Source of the DNA: Mucilaginibacter mallensis
Lineage (GTDB): Bacteria; Bacteroidota; Bacteroidia; Sphingobacteriales; Sphingobacteriaceae
Direction: 5' to 3'
NCBI RefSeq assembly: GCF_900105165.1
Contig: NZ_LT629740.1
Span: 3,596,001-3,660,000, forward strand
DNA length: 64,000 nucleotides
In this document: positions 47,118 to 54,839 of the stretch, piece by piece
How positions within the stretch are numbered: position 1 is the stretch's first letter
How the letters are laid out: each line of letters starts with the position of its first letter
Made by a program: the position numbers and the translations under genes
Notes under the pieces: model-generated
What the model was told of the DNA's origin: nothing
What the model saw: the letters and a program-made list of their open reading frames with translations, nothing else
Database searches by the model: none

Positions 47118-49462
47118 TATTCCGACCGCAAACTTTTCACCGGGTTAGCCAGCGCGGCTTTTGTAACCTGGTATAAAATAGTAACTGATGCAATTATAAA
47201 TGAGGCGCTTATGGCTACCACAAATGTTTCGGCACCAATATTTATATGGTAGGCAAAGTTTTGCAGCCAGTTGTTCATCATGTAATAACCAAGCGGGGCG
47301 GCAATAAAAAATGCGATGCCTATCAATACTATAAACTCTTTTGAAAACAGGGCAACAATGCTGGTTAACGATGCACCCAATACCTTGCGGATACCAACTT
47401 CTTTTGTGCGTTGTGATGCGGCAAAACTTATAAGGCCGTACAAGCCCAGGCAGCCAATAAGTATGGCGATAGATGAAAACAGCCTGAACGCGGTATAAAC
47501 CTTTTGCTCCTGGCGATAAAATCCAGCTATACGGTCGTCCATAAACTGGTAGCTGAACAGATCATCAGGAAATATGGCCGACCATTTCTTGCCTACATGA
47601 TCAATAGTTTGACGCATGGCCGCCGGCTGTACAAGCATACTTACCGAGTAAAAATTGCTACGATCGTACATGAGCACGCAAGCCCTTATCTTTTTATGTT
47701 TTGATTCGCTTTGAAAATCCTTTACTACACCGGTTATAGCAACCTTGTTACCATTAACTTCTATCTGCTGACCAATAGCTTTCTGGGGATCCTGTATGCC
47801 TATATCATGTATCAGCGTTTCATTTATCACTACATGGTGCAGGGTATCGTCCTTAGCTACTTTATTACCTGCAAGCATGGTCAGGCCAAACATATCTATA
47901 TAGCGCTCATCAATATTTTTAAGTTCGGTTACATTATCCTTAGGATAACCCAGTTGCTTTGCTGAAAACGGACAAAAATTACTACTGTAAGCAGGCGCTG
48001 CCGATGAAAAGCTAATATCCTTTATTCCCGGTTCGGCAAGTAACTGCTGTTTTAAAGCCTCGCCTTTGGCAACATCAGGTATATCTACCGTTACTATAGC
48101 ATCTTTGTTAAAGCCGAGGTTCTGGTTTTCAAAGAAGTCCATTTGCCGGGCAACTACAATGGTGCCGACTATTAATATTTGTGAAATGGCAAACTGGGCT
48201 ATAACCAAACCTTTGCGTAGTGTTAAGCCTCCGGTTGAGATGCCCACTTTATTTTTAAGTGAATCCACAGGTTGAAATGCTGACTGTACAAATGCTGGAT
48301 AAAGGCCTGAAAGTAATATTACCAGCACCGTTAAACCGGCTATACACTCCATCACAGCAGGTTCGCTCAATTGTGATGCGTTTATATTTATGCCCAATAT
48401 ATTATTGGCCCGTGTGAGGAATATGGATGCTATTGCAATGCCCATAAACAGAGCCAGCAATACCAGTACAGTAGTTTCGCCCAAAAACTGCGCTATTAGT
48501 TGCCCTTTACCTGCGCCAAGCACTTTGCGAACACCTACTTCCCGGGCGCGCCTGATGGCCTGCGCTGTGGCCAGGTTAATAAAATTGATGCATGCCGTAA
48601 TAATAATGAGCAATGCTACGCCGCCCAAAACATAATAAGTTTCTCTTGATGTTGGGGTAACAACGTTATTGATATAACGCTGATCGAAATGCACATCCTT
48701 AAGCGGCTGTAGTGGCAGTGTCGCCTGTTTTGCGATATCATCGCCCCAGTGTTTTTTAATAAAGGCCGGTATTTTAGCCTGGATATTTTTTATAGATTGA
48801 TTTTTTGGAAGAACGATGTACACATAACTGCCACCAGGTATATTCCAAAAATTATGGTTGAAATCTTTTTGTATGGTGATGAAGGAGATCAAAAAGGTAA
48901 AGGGCAAACTGGTATTACCCGGCACATCCTTTATTATACCGGTAACTTTAAGCGGGAATTGCTTATCAACATTAATTACCTGCCCCATGGCATCTTTCTG
49001 CCCGAAATATTTTTTGGCGATGCTTTCTGTTAACACCACGGTATTAGGTTCAGCAAGGGCCGTTTTAGGGTTGCCGGCTATCCATCGGTAATCAAATACC
49101 GCCGGGAAATGCGCATCGGCAAAAGCAAAATTCTTTTCGTCGTAACGATTATTGCCAACTTTTATAAGGCCATCGGTCTGAAAAAATACTTGTGTAACCT
49201 GTTCCAGCTCCGGAAAATCCAGCCGCATGGGAGGTACTATAGCTACTGATATATTTGAATTGAAATCAAGCGCGTGCAGGGTTACGCGATAGGTTCTGTC
49301 GGCCTTATGGTTAAAGGCATCATAGCTCAGTTCGTTTCTTACAATAAGAAATATGACCAGGCAGGAAGCGATACCAAGCGTTAATCCAAAAACATTCAGG
49401 AACGCGTAACTCATATTACGGCGTATGTTTCTGAAAGCGATAATAAAGTAATTCCTGATCAT
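47117..49462 (-). CDS. FtsX/MacB-type ABC permease P14
   Basis: 781 residues, the shortest permease. Helix 1 is AYAFLNVFGLTLGIASCLVIF, then LIVRNELSYDAFNHKADRTY. Coupling motifs are RAREVGVRKVLGAGKGQ and RTKEVGIRKVLGAS (about 685). The first periplasmic core is shorter than elsewhere (VTLHALDFNSNISVAIVPPM directly after RTYR). The C-terminal helices (MMNNWLQNFAYHINIGAETF) diverge from the common form, then ANPVKSLRSE. It is the permease nearest to ATPase2 and the HlyD adaptor, so it may be the original partner of those genes. Confidence 0.92.
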   Translation of the reverse strand: MIRNYFIIAFRNIRRNMSYAFLNVFGLTLGIASCLVIFLIVRNELSYDAFNHKADRTYRVTLHALDFNSNISVAIVPPMRLDFPELEQVTQVFFQTDGLIKVGNNRYDEKNFAFADAHFPAVFDYRWIAGNPKTALAEPNTVVLTESIAKKYFGQKDAMGQVINVDKQFPLKVTGIIKDVPGNTSLPFTFLISFITIQKDFNHNFWNIPGGSYVYIVLPKNQSIKNIQAKIPAFIKKHWGDDIAKQATLPLQPLKDVHFDQRYINNVVTPTSRETYYVLGGVALLIIITACINFINLATAQAIRRAREVGVRKVLGAGKGQLIAQFLGETTVLVLLALFMGIAIASIFLTRANNILGININASQLSEPAVMECIAGLTVLVILLSGLYPAFVQSAFQPVDSLKNKVGISTGGLTLRKGLVIAQFAISQILIVGTIVVARQMDFFENQNLGFNKDAIVTVDIPDVAKGEALKQQLLAEPGIKDISFSSAAPAYSSNFCPFSAKQLGYPKDNVTELKNIDERYIDMFGLTMLAGNKVAKDDTLHHVVINETLIHDIGIQDPQKAIGQQIEVNGNKVAITGVVKDFQSESKHKKIRACVLMYDRSNFYSVSMLVQPAAMRQTIDHVGKKWSAIFPDDLFSYQFMDDRIAGFYRQEQKVYTAFRLFSSIAILIGCLGLYGLISFAASQRTKEVGIRKVLGASLTSIVALFSKEFIVLIGIAFFIAAPLGYYMMNNWLQNFAYHINIGAETFVVAISASFIIASVTILYQVTKAALANPVKSLRSE

Positions 49463-49473
49463 TTTTTACTAGT

Positions 49474-49583
49474 ATTAGTTATTACGCTACGCTGGCATTT
49501 TACTTCGTGTCATTAGTCATTTCGCTTCGCTGTCATTGGGTCATTGGTTATTGGGGAAGCCAAATTAATGACTAATGACCAAT
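49474..49583. repeat. Spacer repeat S15, GTCAT dialect
   Basis: Left arm 49474-49552 (GTCATTAGTCATTTCGC, GTCATTGGGTCATTGG). Right arm TTAATGACTAATGACC (49565-49580). Lies between P14 and the ATPase2 3' end. Confidence 0.7.
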
Positions 49584-49613
49584 TATCTTGATTGACCGCT
49601 TTTCTCCAAACCG

Positions 49614-49634
49614 CCCCTCCCATCCGGGGAGGGG
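49614..49634. repeat. CCCCTCC palindrome
   Basis: CCCCTCCC...GGGGAGGGG hairpin 56 bp from the ATPase2 stop. A C-rich dispersed repeat type also seen near dnaB and alaS. Confidence 0.55.
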
Positions 49635-49690
49635 CTCCGGAGACATTTAATTAACTACATTAAACTGCTTACCAAATCAGTATTTTTATC

Positions 49691-50368
49691 TCAGATCATG
49701 ATATTTTCCATCACTGTTTGTCCGTCAAGCAGGCGGATAATACGGTGGCTGTAACGAGCATCATGCTCGGAGTGTGTTACCATTATAATAGTGGTGCCCT
49801 GTTCGTTCAAATCAGTTAACAGTTCCATTACATCGTTACCGTTGCTGCTGTCAAGGTTACCTGTGGGCTCATCCGCAAGTATTAGTTTTGGTTTGTTAAC
49901 TACCGCACGGGCAATAGCCACACGCTGTTGCTGACCACCTGATAACTGCTGCGGATAGTGATTGCGGCGGTGCATTATCTGCATTTTGTCCAACACTTCT
50001 TCCACCCTTTTCACACGCTCTGCCGATGGCACGCCGGTGTAGATCAATGGCAGCTCAACGTTTTCAAAAACGGTAAGCTCATCAATAAGGTTAAAGCTCT
50101 GGAACACAAAACCAATGTTATGCTTGCGCAGATCGGCACGCTTACGCTCATTGAAATGTGCAACTTCAATGCTGTTGAACATATAGCTGCCTTCATCCGG
50201 ATCGTCAAGCATTCCTAAAATGTTCAGCAATGTTGATTTTCCACAGCCCGATGGACCCATTATGGCAACAAATTCGCCTGTTCCAACTTCCATTGACAGC
50301 TTATTTAGTGCAATGGTTTCTACCTCTTCGGTACGGTAAAATTTTTCGAGATCGGTAATTTTTATCAT
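49691..50368 (-). CDS. ABC transporter ATP-binding protein 2, MacB/LolD type
   Basis: 225 residues with every catalytic motif canonical: Walker A GPSGCGKSTLLN, Q-loop VFQSFNLIDELTVFENVELP, signature LSGGQQQRVAIARAV, Walker B LILADEPTGN, D-loop LDSSNG, H-loop VTHSEHDARYS. About the same length as ATPase1 and clearly its paralogue. It is 108 bp downstream of the HlyD adaptor and 228 bp upstream of P14, so the transcript order is adaptor, ATPase, permeases, as in macAB-type operons. It is the more likely general motor for the cluster. Confidence 0.95.
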   Translation of the reverse strand: MIKITDLEKFYRTEEVETIALNKLSMEVGTGEFVAIMGPSGCGKSTLLNILGMLDDPDEGSYMFNSIEVAHFNERKRADLRKHNIGFVFQSFNLIDELTVFENVELPLIYTGVPSAERVKRVEEVLDKMQIMHRRNHYPQQLSGGQQQRVAIARAVVNKPKLILADEPTGNLDSSNGNDVMELLTDLNEQGTTIIMVTHSEHDARYSHRIIRLLDGQTVMENIMI

Positions 50369-50443
50369 TGTAGTTTACTTAAGTTTTCCCTGCGAAGGGT
50401 ATTAATCCTTATATAGTTTAGTTTCTATTTTAAATTGTCCACC

Positions 50444-50477
50444 TAACTCATCCCTTTCAGGGGAGGCTGGGTGGGGT
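50444..50477. repeat. C-rich dispersed repeat
   Basis: AACTCATCCCTTTCAGGGG then AGGCTGGGTGGGGTT, between ATPase2 and the adaptor stop. Same class as the element after dnaB. Confidence 0.5.
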
Positions 50478-51739
50478 TATTTATTTAATATCAGTTCCTG
50501 CATCTCGCCATAAGTATCATAGCTTGATGTAATCACCTTATCGCCCGGCTGCAAGCCGCTTATTACTTCGTAGTAATCAGGGCTTTGCCTGTTTAATTGT
50601 ATATCAGCCCTGTAAGCGGTTTTACCGTTGGCACTTACTTTAAATATCCAGTTACCACCTGTTTGTTGGTAGAATCCGCCCTTAGGTAGTAATATGGCTT
50701 GCGTTGCATCGCTCAATGCCAATCGTATCTGCAAAGTTTGCCCGTTTCTTATGCCTTGCGGTACGGCTCCCACAAACTCCATATCTACCTGAAACTGCCC
50801 TGTTCCGGCTTTCACCTGGTCAAATACCTTCTTTATTTTTAGGTTATAGGTTTTATCAGCAAATTGAAAATCACCCTTTAAGCCTTTGTAAACACGTGAA
50901 ATATAGTGCTCATCAATATTAACCCTTACCTTGAACCCTGATAAGACGTCAATTTCTCCTAAACGTTCCCCCTTTGTAATATTTTGTCCAACTTCAGAAT
51001 CCATTGAGCTTAGCTGACCATCAACCGGTGCTTTTACCACAAGGTCGCCAACCTTTTGCTTCATCAGGTCTAAAGTACTTTTCATATTGGCATATGATTC
51101 CTGCGCCTGTTGCGCCTGTTGTTTTACTGATGTTGAATCCTGTTTCAAGATCTGGGCATTTAGTTTTTCTTTGCGTAAGGCATAATCATAAGTATTTTGA
51201 GCTATCTGAAATTCCTGCAACCCAATAGCCTTTTGCGCGTAAAGCTTCTGATCCAGTTTATAAACACGTGATGCATCCCTGAACGCGTTATCAGCATCGG
51301 CCATATTCTGTAATTTACCAATGGTATTTTGTTGTGCCTGATCACGCGAGATCTGCATTTGCGTAAGCACGTTAAATACAGCAGTTTGTTGGTTAGCCAG
51401 ACTTAGTTCAAGGTCAAGATCGGATAATTTCATGATGGGGTCACCGGCTTTCATCTGGGTGCCATCCTCAACATAAAGCTTTTCAACACGGCCACCTTCA
51501 ACTGCATCCAAATAAATAGTAGTAATAGGCAGTACAACACCGTTAACAGGTATAGTTTCCTGAAAAGGGCCCTTTGTAACTTCACTAATAGTAATACGAT
51601 CGGTATCAACATCCAGTTTACTCTTGCCACCCACACCTGTAACCACCACGAAAACGATGAATATAACAAGCGCCGATACACCGGCAATTATCATTATTCG
51701 TTTATTGTTCCACTTCTTTTTTTCTATAATTCTGTCCAC
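50477..51739 (-). CDS. HlyD/MacA-type periplasmic adaptor protein
   Basis: 420 residues. One N-terminal membrane helix (IMIIAGVSALVIFIVFVVV), then a lipoyl-like half (VNGVVLPITTIYLDAVEGG, RVEKLYVEDGTQMKAGDPI), a long Gln-rich coiled-coil hairpin (about residues 115-225), the second lipoyl half (VKAPVDGQLSSMDSEVGQNI), a beta-barrel (FKVRVNIDEHYISRVY) and a membrane-proximal domain. It would link inner-membrane permeases to the TolC duct. The start is GTG (51739): an in-frame TAA is four codons upstream and no ATG precedes the membrane helix. It is the only adaptor in the cluster. Promoter D with element D lies directly upstream. Confidence 0.93.
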   Translation of the reverse strand: MDRIIEKKKWNNKRIMIIAGVSALVIFIVFVVVTGVGGKSKLDVDTDRITISEVTKGPFQETIPVNGVVLPITTIYLDAVEGGRVEKLYVEDGTQMKAGDPIMKLSDLDLELSLANQQTAVFNVLTQMQISRDQAQQNTIGKLQNMADADNAFRDASRVYKLDQKLYAQKAIGLQEFQIAQNTYDYALRKEKLNAQILKQDSTSVKQQAQQAQESYANMKSTLDLMKQKVGDLVVKAPVDGQLSSMDSEVGQNITKGERLGEIDVLSGFKVRVNIDEHYISRVYKGLKGDFQFADKTYNLKIKKVFDQVKAGTGQFQVDMEFVGAVPQGIRNGQTLQIRLALSDATQAILLPKGGFYQQTGGNWIFKVSANGKTAYRADIQLNRQSPDYYEVISGLQPGDKVITSSYDTYGEMQELILNK

Positions 51740-51776
51740 TGTTATAATTTATATTTCCATAGTGATTACAAAAAGA

Positions 51777-51786
51777 TATGCCACAA
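51777..51786 (-). promoter_or_regulatory. -24-like element, promoter D
   Basis: Minus strand TTGTGGCATA, the best -24 match of the four (TGGCAT), with the GG at 51782-51781. It is 53 bp from element D and 42 bp before the adaptor GTG. A TTTTTG follows one base out of register with a normal -12 element. Confidence 0.45.
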
Positions 51787-51834
51787 ATTAAATAACTGTT
51801 TTTCAGCATTTTACATGCTAAATATCAAATTAAA

Positions 51835-51875
51835 GCGTACGCTTCTGTTACAGCAAGTGTACGGTTATGATACAG
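51835..51875 (-). promoter_or_regulatory. 41-bp upstream activating element D
   Basis: Minus strand CTGTATCATAACCGTACA, spacer, then GCTGTAACAGAAGCGTACGC. It sits next to the regulator gene, so it could serve autoregulation as well as the adaptor operon. Confidence 0.72.
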
Positions 51876-51884
51876 TGGTTTTAT

Positions 51885-52102
51885 GGTTCATTAGTTCACT
51901 GGTTCATTAGTTCATTGGTGTTAAGTTCGTAACTATATGATTTACAAGCAACATCTATTTTCATATTTATATCTAGCACAAAAATTGTTGAATGGTTGGC
52001 AGGTTCATAGTAAAATACAATACCCATTAATTAATGATACTTTAGTATTTTGCAATTGAATTGGTGTAAACTATGACACTAATGAACCTTGAACTAATGA
52101 AC
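51885..52102. repeat. Spacer repeat S16, TTCA dialect, widely spaced arms
   Basis: Left arm GGTTCATTAGTTCACTGG/TTCATTAGTTCATTGG (51885-51918). Right arm ACTAATGAACC, GAACTAATGAAC (52078-52102). About 160 bp separate the arms. The right arm occupies the ribosome-binding position of the regulator gene. Confidence 0.65.
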
Positions 52103-52107
52103 AAATA

Positions 52108-53463
52108 ATGATACTTAAAAAAGCTACCGTTTTAATTGTTGATGATGATACCGATGTATTAACGGCTGTTAAGCTACTGCTTAAAACCGAGGCACAGGAA
52201 GTGATCACCGAGAAAAACCCGGAAAATTTAAACTGGCTTTTGCAGCGCAACCAGGTTGATCTTGTTTTACTGGATATGAACTTTAACAGCGCCATCAACA
52301 CCGGCAATGAAGGTTTATACTGGCTTAAAAAGATAAAAGAATGGAAGCCCAACGTATGTGTGATAATGATTACAGCTTATGGCGATATTGACCTGGCTGT
52401 ACGATCACTAAAAGAAGGCGCTGATGATTTTGTGGTAAAGCCATGGCACAATGAAAAGCTGATAACCACCATAAAAGACCTGCTCGATAAACAGGAGGGC
52501 GTAAAACCTGCTAAAACATCTGTCAAAAGCTCAAATGGGGGAACATCTATTCTGGGTGAATCGGATGTGATGCAGGATATTTTTTATAAAGTGAATAAAA
52601 TTGCCCCTACCGATGCCAATATATTGCTCTTAGGCGAAAACGGTACCGGCAAGGATTTGATGGCAAAAGCTATTCATGAACGTTCGTTACGTGCCGATAA
52701 ACCATTTGTTAAGGTTGATGTGGGCGCGCTTACTGATACTTTGTTCGAGAGTGAACTGTTCGGGCATAAAAAAGGAGCATTTACTGATGCACGTGAGGAT
52801 CGTACCGGCCGTTTTGAAGATGCACAGGGCGGTACTTTATTTTTAGATGAGATCGGGAACATTACCCTGCAGCAACAAGCCAAGCTATTAACCGTATTAC
52901 AAAACAGGCAGGTAACGCGTTTGGGTACCAATAAAGCTGTTGATATTGATATCAGGCTGATATGCGCCACCAATTTACCGTTGAACGAGTTAGCCAATGA
53001 AAACCGTTTCCGTAAGGATTTGATATATCGTATTAACACCGTTGAAATTAATATGCCGCCATTGCGCAGGCGTAGCGAGGACATTGTAGTATTAGCACGG
53101 CATTTTTCAAAAATGTATGCTACTAAATACCTTAAACCCGCGATGGATTTTGAACCGGCCGCTTTACAAAAACTACGGATGTACAACTACCCCGGTAATG
53201 TAAGGGAACTGCAATACACTATTGAACGCGCCGTAATTATGGCCGACGATCATATAATGCATGCCGATGACCTGATATTTTCGATACTGGAAAACCCGGC
53301 CGATACAACTCCTGATAATGACAATGTGCCTTTAAGCATTATGGAAAAAAATGCCATTTTAAAGGTAATTGAAAAGCACAACGGCAACATTACCCGGGCA
53401 GCAAAAGAGCTTGGCCTAACACGTACCGCCTTATACCGCAGATTGAGCAAATATGATATTTAA
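52108..53463 (+). CDS. Sigma-54-dependent response regulator, NtrC family
   Basis: 451 residues. Receiver domain 1-120 with the acidic triad DDD (12-14), phosphoacceptor Asp56 (LVLLDMN), Thr89 and Lys111 (VVKPW). AAA+ domain about 145-385: Walker A GENGTGKDLMAKA, sigma-54 contact loop GAFTDA (the common GAFTGA with Asp for the second Gly), Walker B GGTLFLDEIG, and arginine-finger region RFRKDLIYRIN. The C-terminal Fis-type helix-turn-helix is NGNITRAAKELGLTRTALYRRL. It drives sigma-54 promoters when phosphorylated. Its 3' end overlaps the kinase gene by 11 bp. Its position next to element D makes it the candidate activator of all four units. Confidence 0.96.
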   Translation: MILKKATVLIVDDDTDVLTAVKLLLKTEAQEVITEKNPENLNWLLQRNQVDLVLLDMNFNSAINTGNEGLYWLKKIKEWKPNVCVIMITAYGDIDLAVRSLKEGADDFVVKPWHNEKLITTIKDLLDKQEGVKPAKTSVKSSNGGTSILGESDVMQDIFYKVNKIAPTDANILLLGENGTGKDLMAKAIHERSLRADKPFVKVDVGALTDTLFESELFGHKKGAFTDAREDRTGRFEDAQGGTLFLDEIGNITLQQQAKLLTVLQNRQVTRLGTNKAVDIDIRLICATNLPLNELANENRFRKDLIYRINTVEINMPPLRRRSEDIVVLARHFSKMYATKYLKPAMDFEPAALQKLRMYNYPGNVRELQYTIERAVIMADDHIMHADDLIFSILENPADTTPDNDNVPLSIMEKNAILKVIEKHNGNITRAAKELGLTRTALYRRLSKYDI

Positions 53464-54817
53464 CCGTTACGAGTGGCGACTTTTGCTGCGCATATTGTTC
53501 CTGTTTATTACACTAACTGCAACAGCGTTTATAATTGTTGCTGACAAGACCTGGTATTTGTACCTGGCAGTAACCGTGCCCCTGCTTATTTATGAAACGC
53601 TTGATCTGATCCGCTTTCAGAAAAAGGCGCAGGATGAGGTGAGCCAGTTTGTGGAGTCTATCCACTATCGTGATTTTTCGCGCCATTTTGATGTGCGCAA
53701 AGCACCAAATGAATTGAAGCCATTGCGTAAGGGTTTTAATGAGATCAATTCAACATTCAAACTCATCAGCCGCGAGCGTGAGACACAATATCACTATTTG
53801 CAAAAGATATTGGAACTGGTTGATACCGGCATATTATCATACGAACTGGAAACCGGCGATACAGGTTGGATAAACGAAGCCTTTAAGCAATTAATAGGTG
53901 TCCCCTACCTAAAAACCATCCACTCGCTTGAGAAACGCGAGCCGGATCTGTACAAGGAAGTGATCGCCCTTAAACCCGGCGACAGCAAGATAGTAACCAT
54001 GACCCGCAACCAGCAGCTGATTAAAATTTTGGTAACTGCCAGCATATTGCGCAGCGATGAGAAGCTCTCAAAACTGGTAGCCTTTCAAAATGTGAGCGAA
54101 GCCCTGGACGAAACGGAATCAAAGGCATGGCAAAAGCTGCTGAATGTAATGACACATGAGATCATGAATTCAGTGGCCCCAATATCATCATTGGCTGATA
54201 CACTGAAAAACCGGTTAAAAAGCCCTGAAATTGCAAACAGCCCAGTAAGCAGCGAACTGGAAGACCTGGAACTGGGGATCGATACCATAAAACGCCGCAG
54301 CGAGGGCTTGCTTAAATTTACCGAAAGCTATCGCAGCCTCAACAAAATAACCAAGCTCGATCTTACTAAAATACTGGTGCGCAACCTGTTTGAGAACCTG
54401 AGCAACTTAATGCGCCCTACCTTAGAAAAAAAGCATATAGAATTAGAGATCATCCTCCGCGACCCGGCGCTCGCCATTGAGGCGGATATTAACCTGATTG
54501 AACAGGTGCTCATTAACCTTTTGGTAAATGCCATTGAAGCTGTAAAGGACAGGGAAGAACCACGCATCATCCTATCTGCAGAAATGCAAAGCAACAACAA
54601 AACGCTGGTTAAAGTATCCGATAATGGCCTTGGCATGCCGCCTGAATTGCTGGACAAGATCTTTATCCCATTCTTCAGCACCCGTAAAACGGGCAGCGGT
54701 ATTGGGTTAAGCTTATGCAAGCAGATCATGCTGCTGCACAAGGGCAATATCCAGGTGCAATCAACAGAAGGTGTGGGTTCGGCATTTGTGATGCAGTTTA
54801 GTCCGCAGGGGCAGTAA
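53453..54817 (+). CDS. Sensor histidine kinase, NtrY-like
   Basis: 454 residues. Two N-terminal membrane helices (LLLRILFLFITLTATAFIIV and WYLYLAVTVPLLIYETLDLI) enclose a very short outside loop (ADKT), so the signal is probably sensed in the membrane or cytoplasm. A PAS-like region follows (LQKILELVDTGILSYELETG). The HisKA box has the phospho-His in VMTHEIMNSVAPISSLAD. HATPase shows the N-box (LINLLVNAIEAV), G1 (VSDNGLGMP) and G2 (GSGIGLSLCKQI). It overlaps the regulator gene by 11 bp, indicating translational coupling. Confidence 0.95.
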   Translation: MIFNRYEWRLLLRILFLFITLTATAFIIVADKTWYLYLAVTVPLLIYETLDLIRFQKKAQDEVSQFVESIHYRDFSRHFDVRKAPNELKPLRKGFNEINSTFKLISRERETQYHYLQKILELVDTGILSYELETGDTGWINEAFKQLIGVPYLKTIHSLEKREPDLYKEVIALKPGDSKIVTMTRNQQLIKILVTASILRSDEKLSKLVAFQNVSEALDETESKAWQKLLNVMTHEIMNSVAPISSLADTLKNRLKSPEIANSPVSSELEDLELGIDTIKRRSEGLLKFTESYRSLNKITKLDLTKILVRNLFENLSNLMRPTLEKKHIELEIILRDPALAIEADINLIEQVLINLLVNAIEAVKDREEPRIILSAEMQSNNKTLVKVSDNGLGMPPELLDKIFIPFFSTRKTGSGIGLSLCKQIMLLHKGNIQVQSTEGVGSAFVMQFSPQGQ

Positions 54818-54839
54818 AAAAAAATTGGCTCCCCCCGCC

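Larger units (their letters stand above)
51740..52107. promoter_or_regulatory. Divergent regulatory region, adaptor operon / two-component genes
   Basis: 368 bp without a gene. It contains, from left, a -24-like element, upstream element D, a TTCA-type left arm (51885-51919), an AT-rich stretch, and a right arm (52077-52102) that ends just before the regulator ATG at 52108. No clear promoter for the regulator was found. Confidence 0.6.

Noticed and set aside
13880-49462. Permease genes as mobile cassettes with terminal inverted repeats
   Set aside because: The arms on the two sides of one gene often differ in dialect, whereas the arms inside one spacer match; no recombinase is present.
13784-49583. 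CRISPR array or phage attachment sites from the repeated TCATT/AATGA units
   Set aside because: Units are 5-9 bp, degenerate, arranged as inverted arms and separated by whole genes; there are no unique spacers of constant length and no cas or integrase genes.
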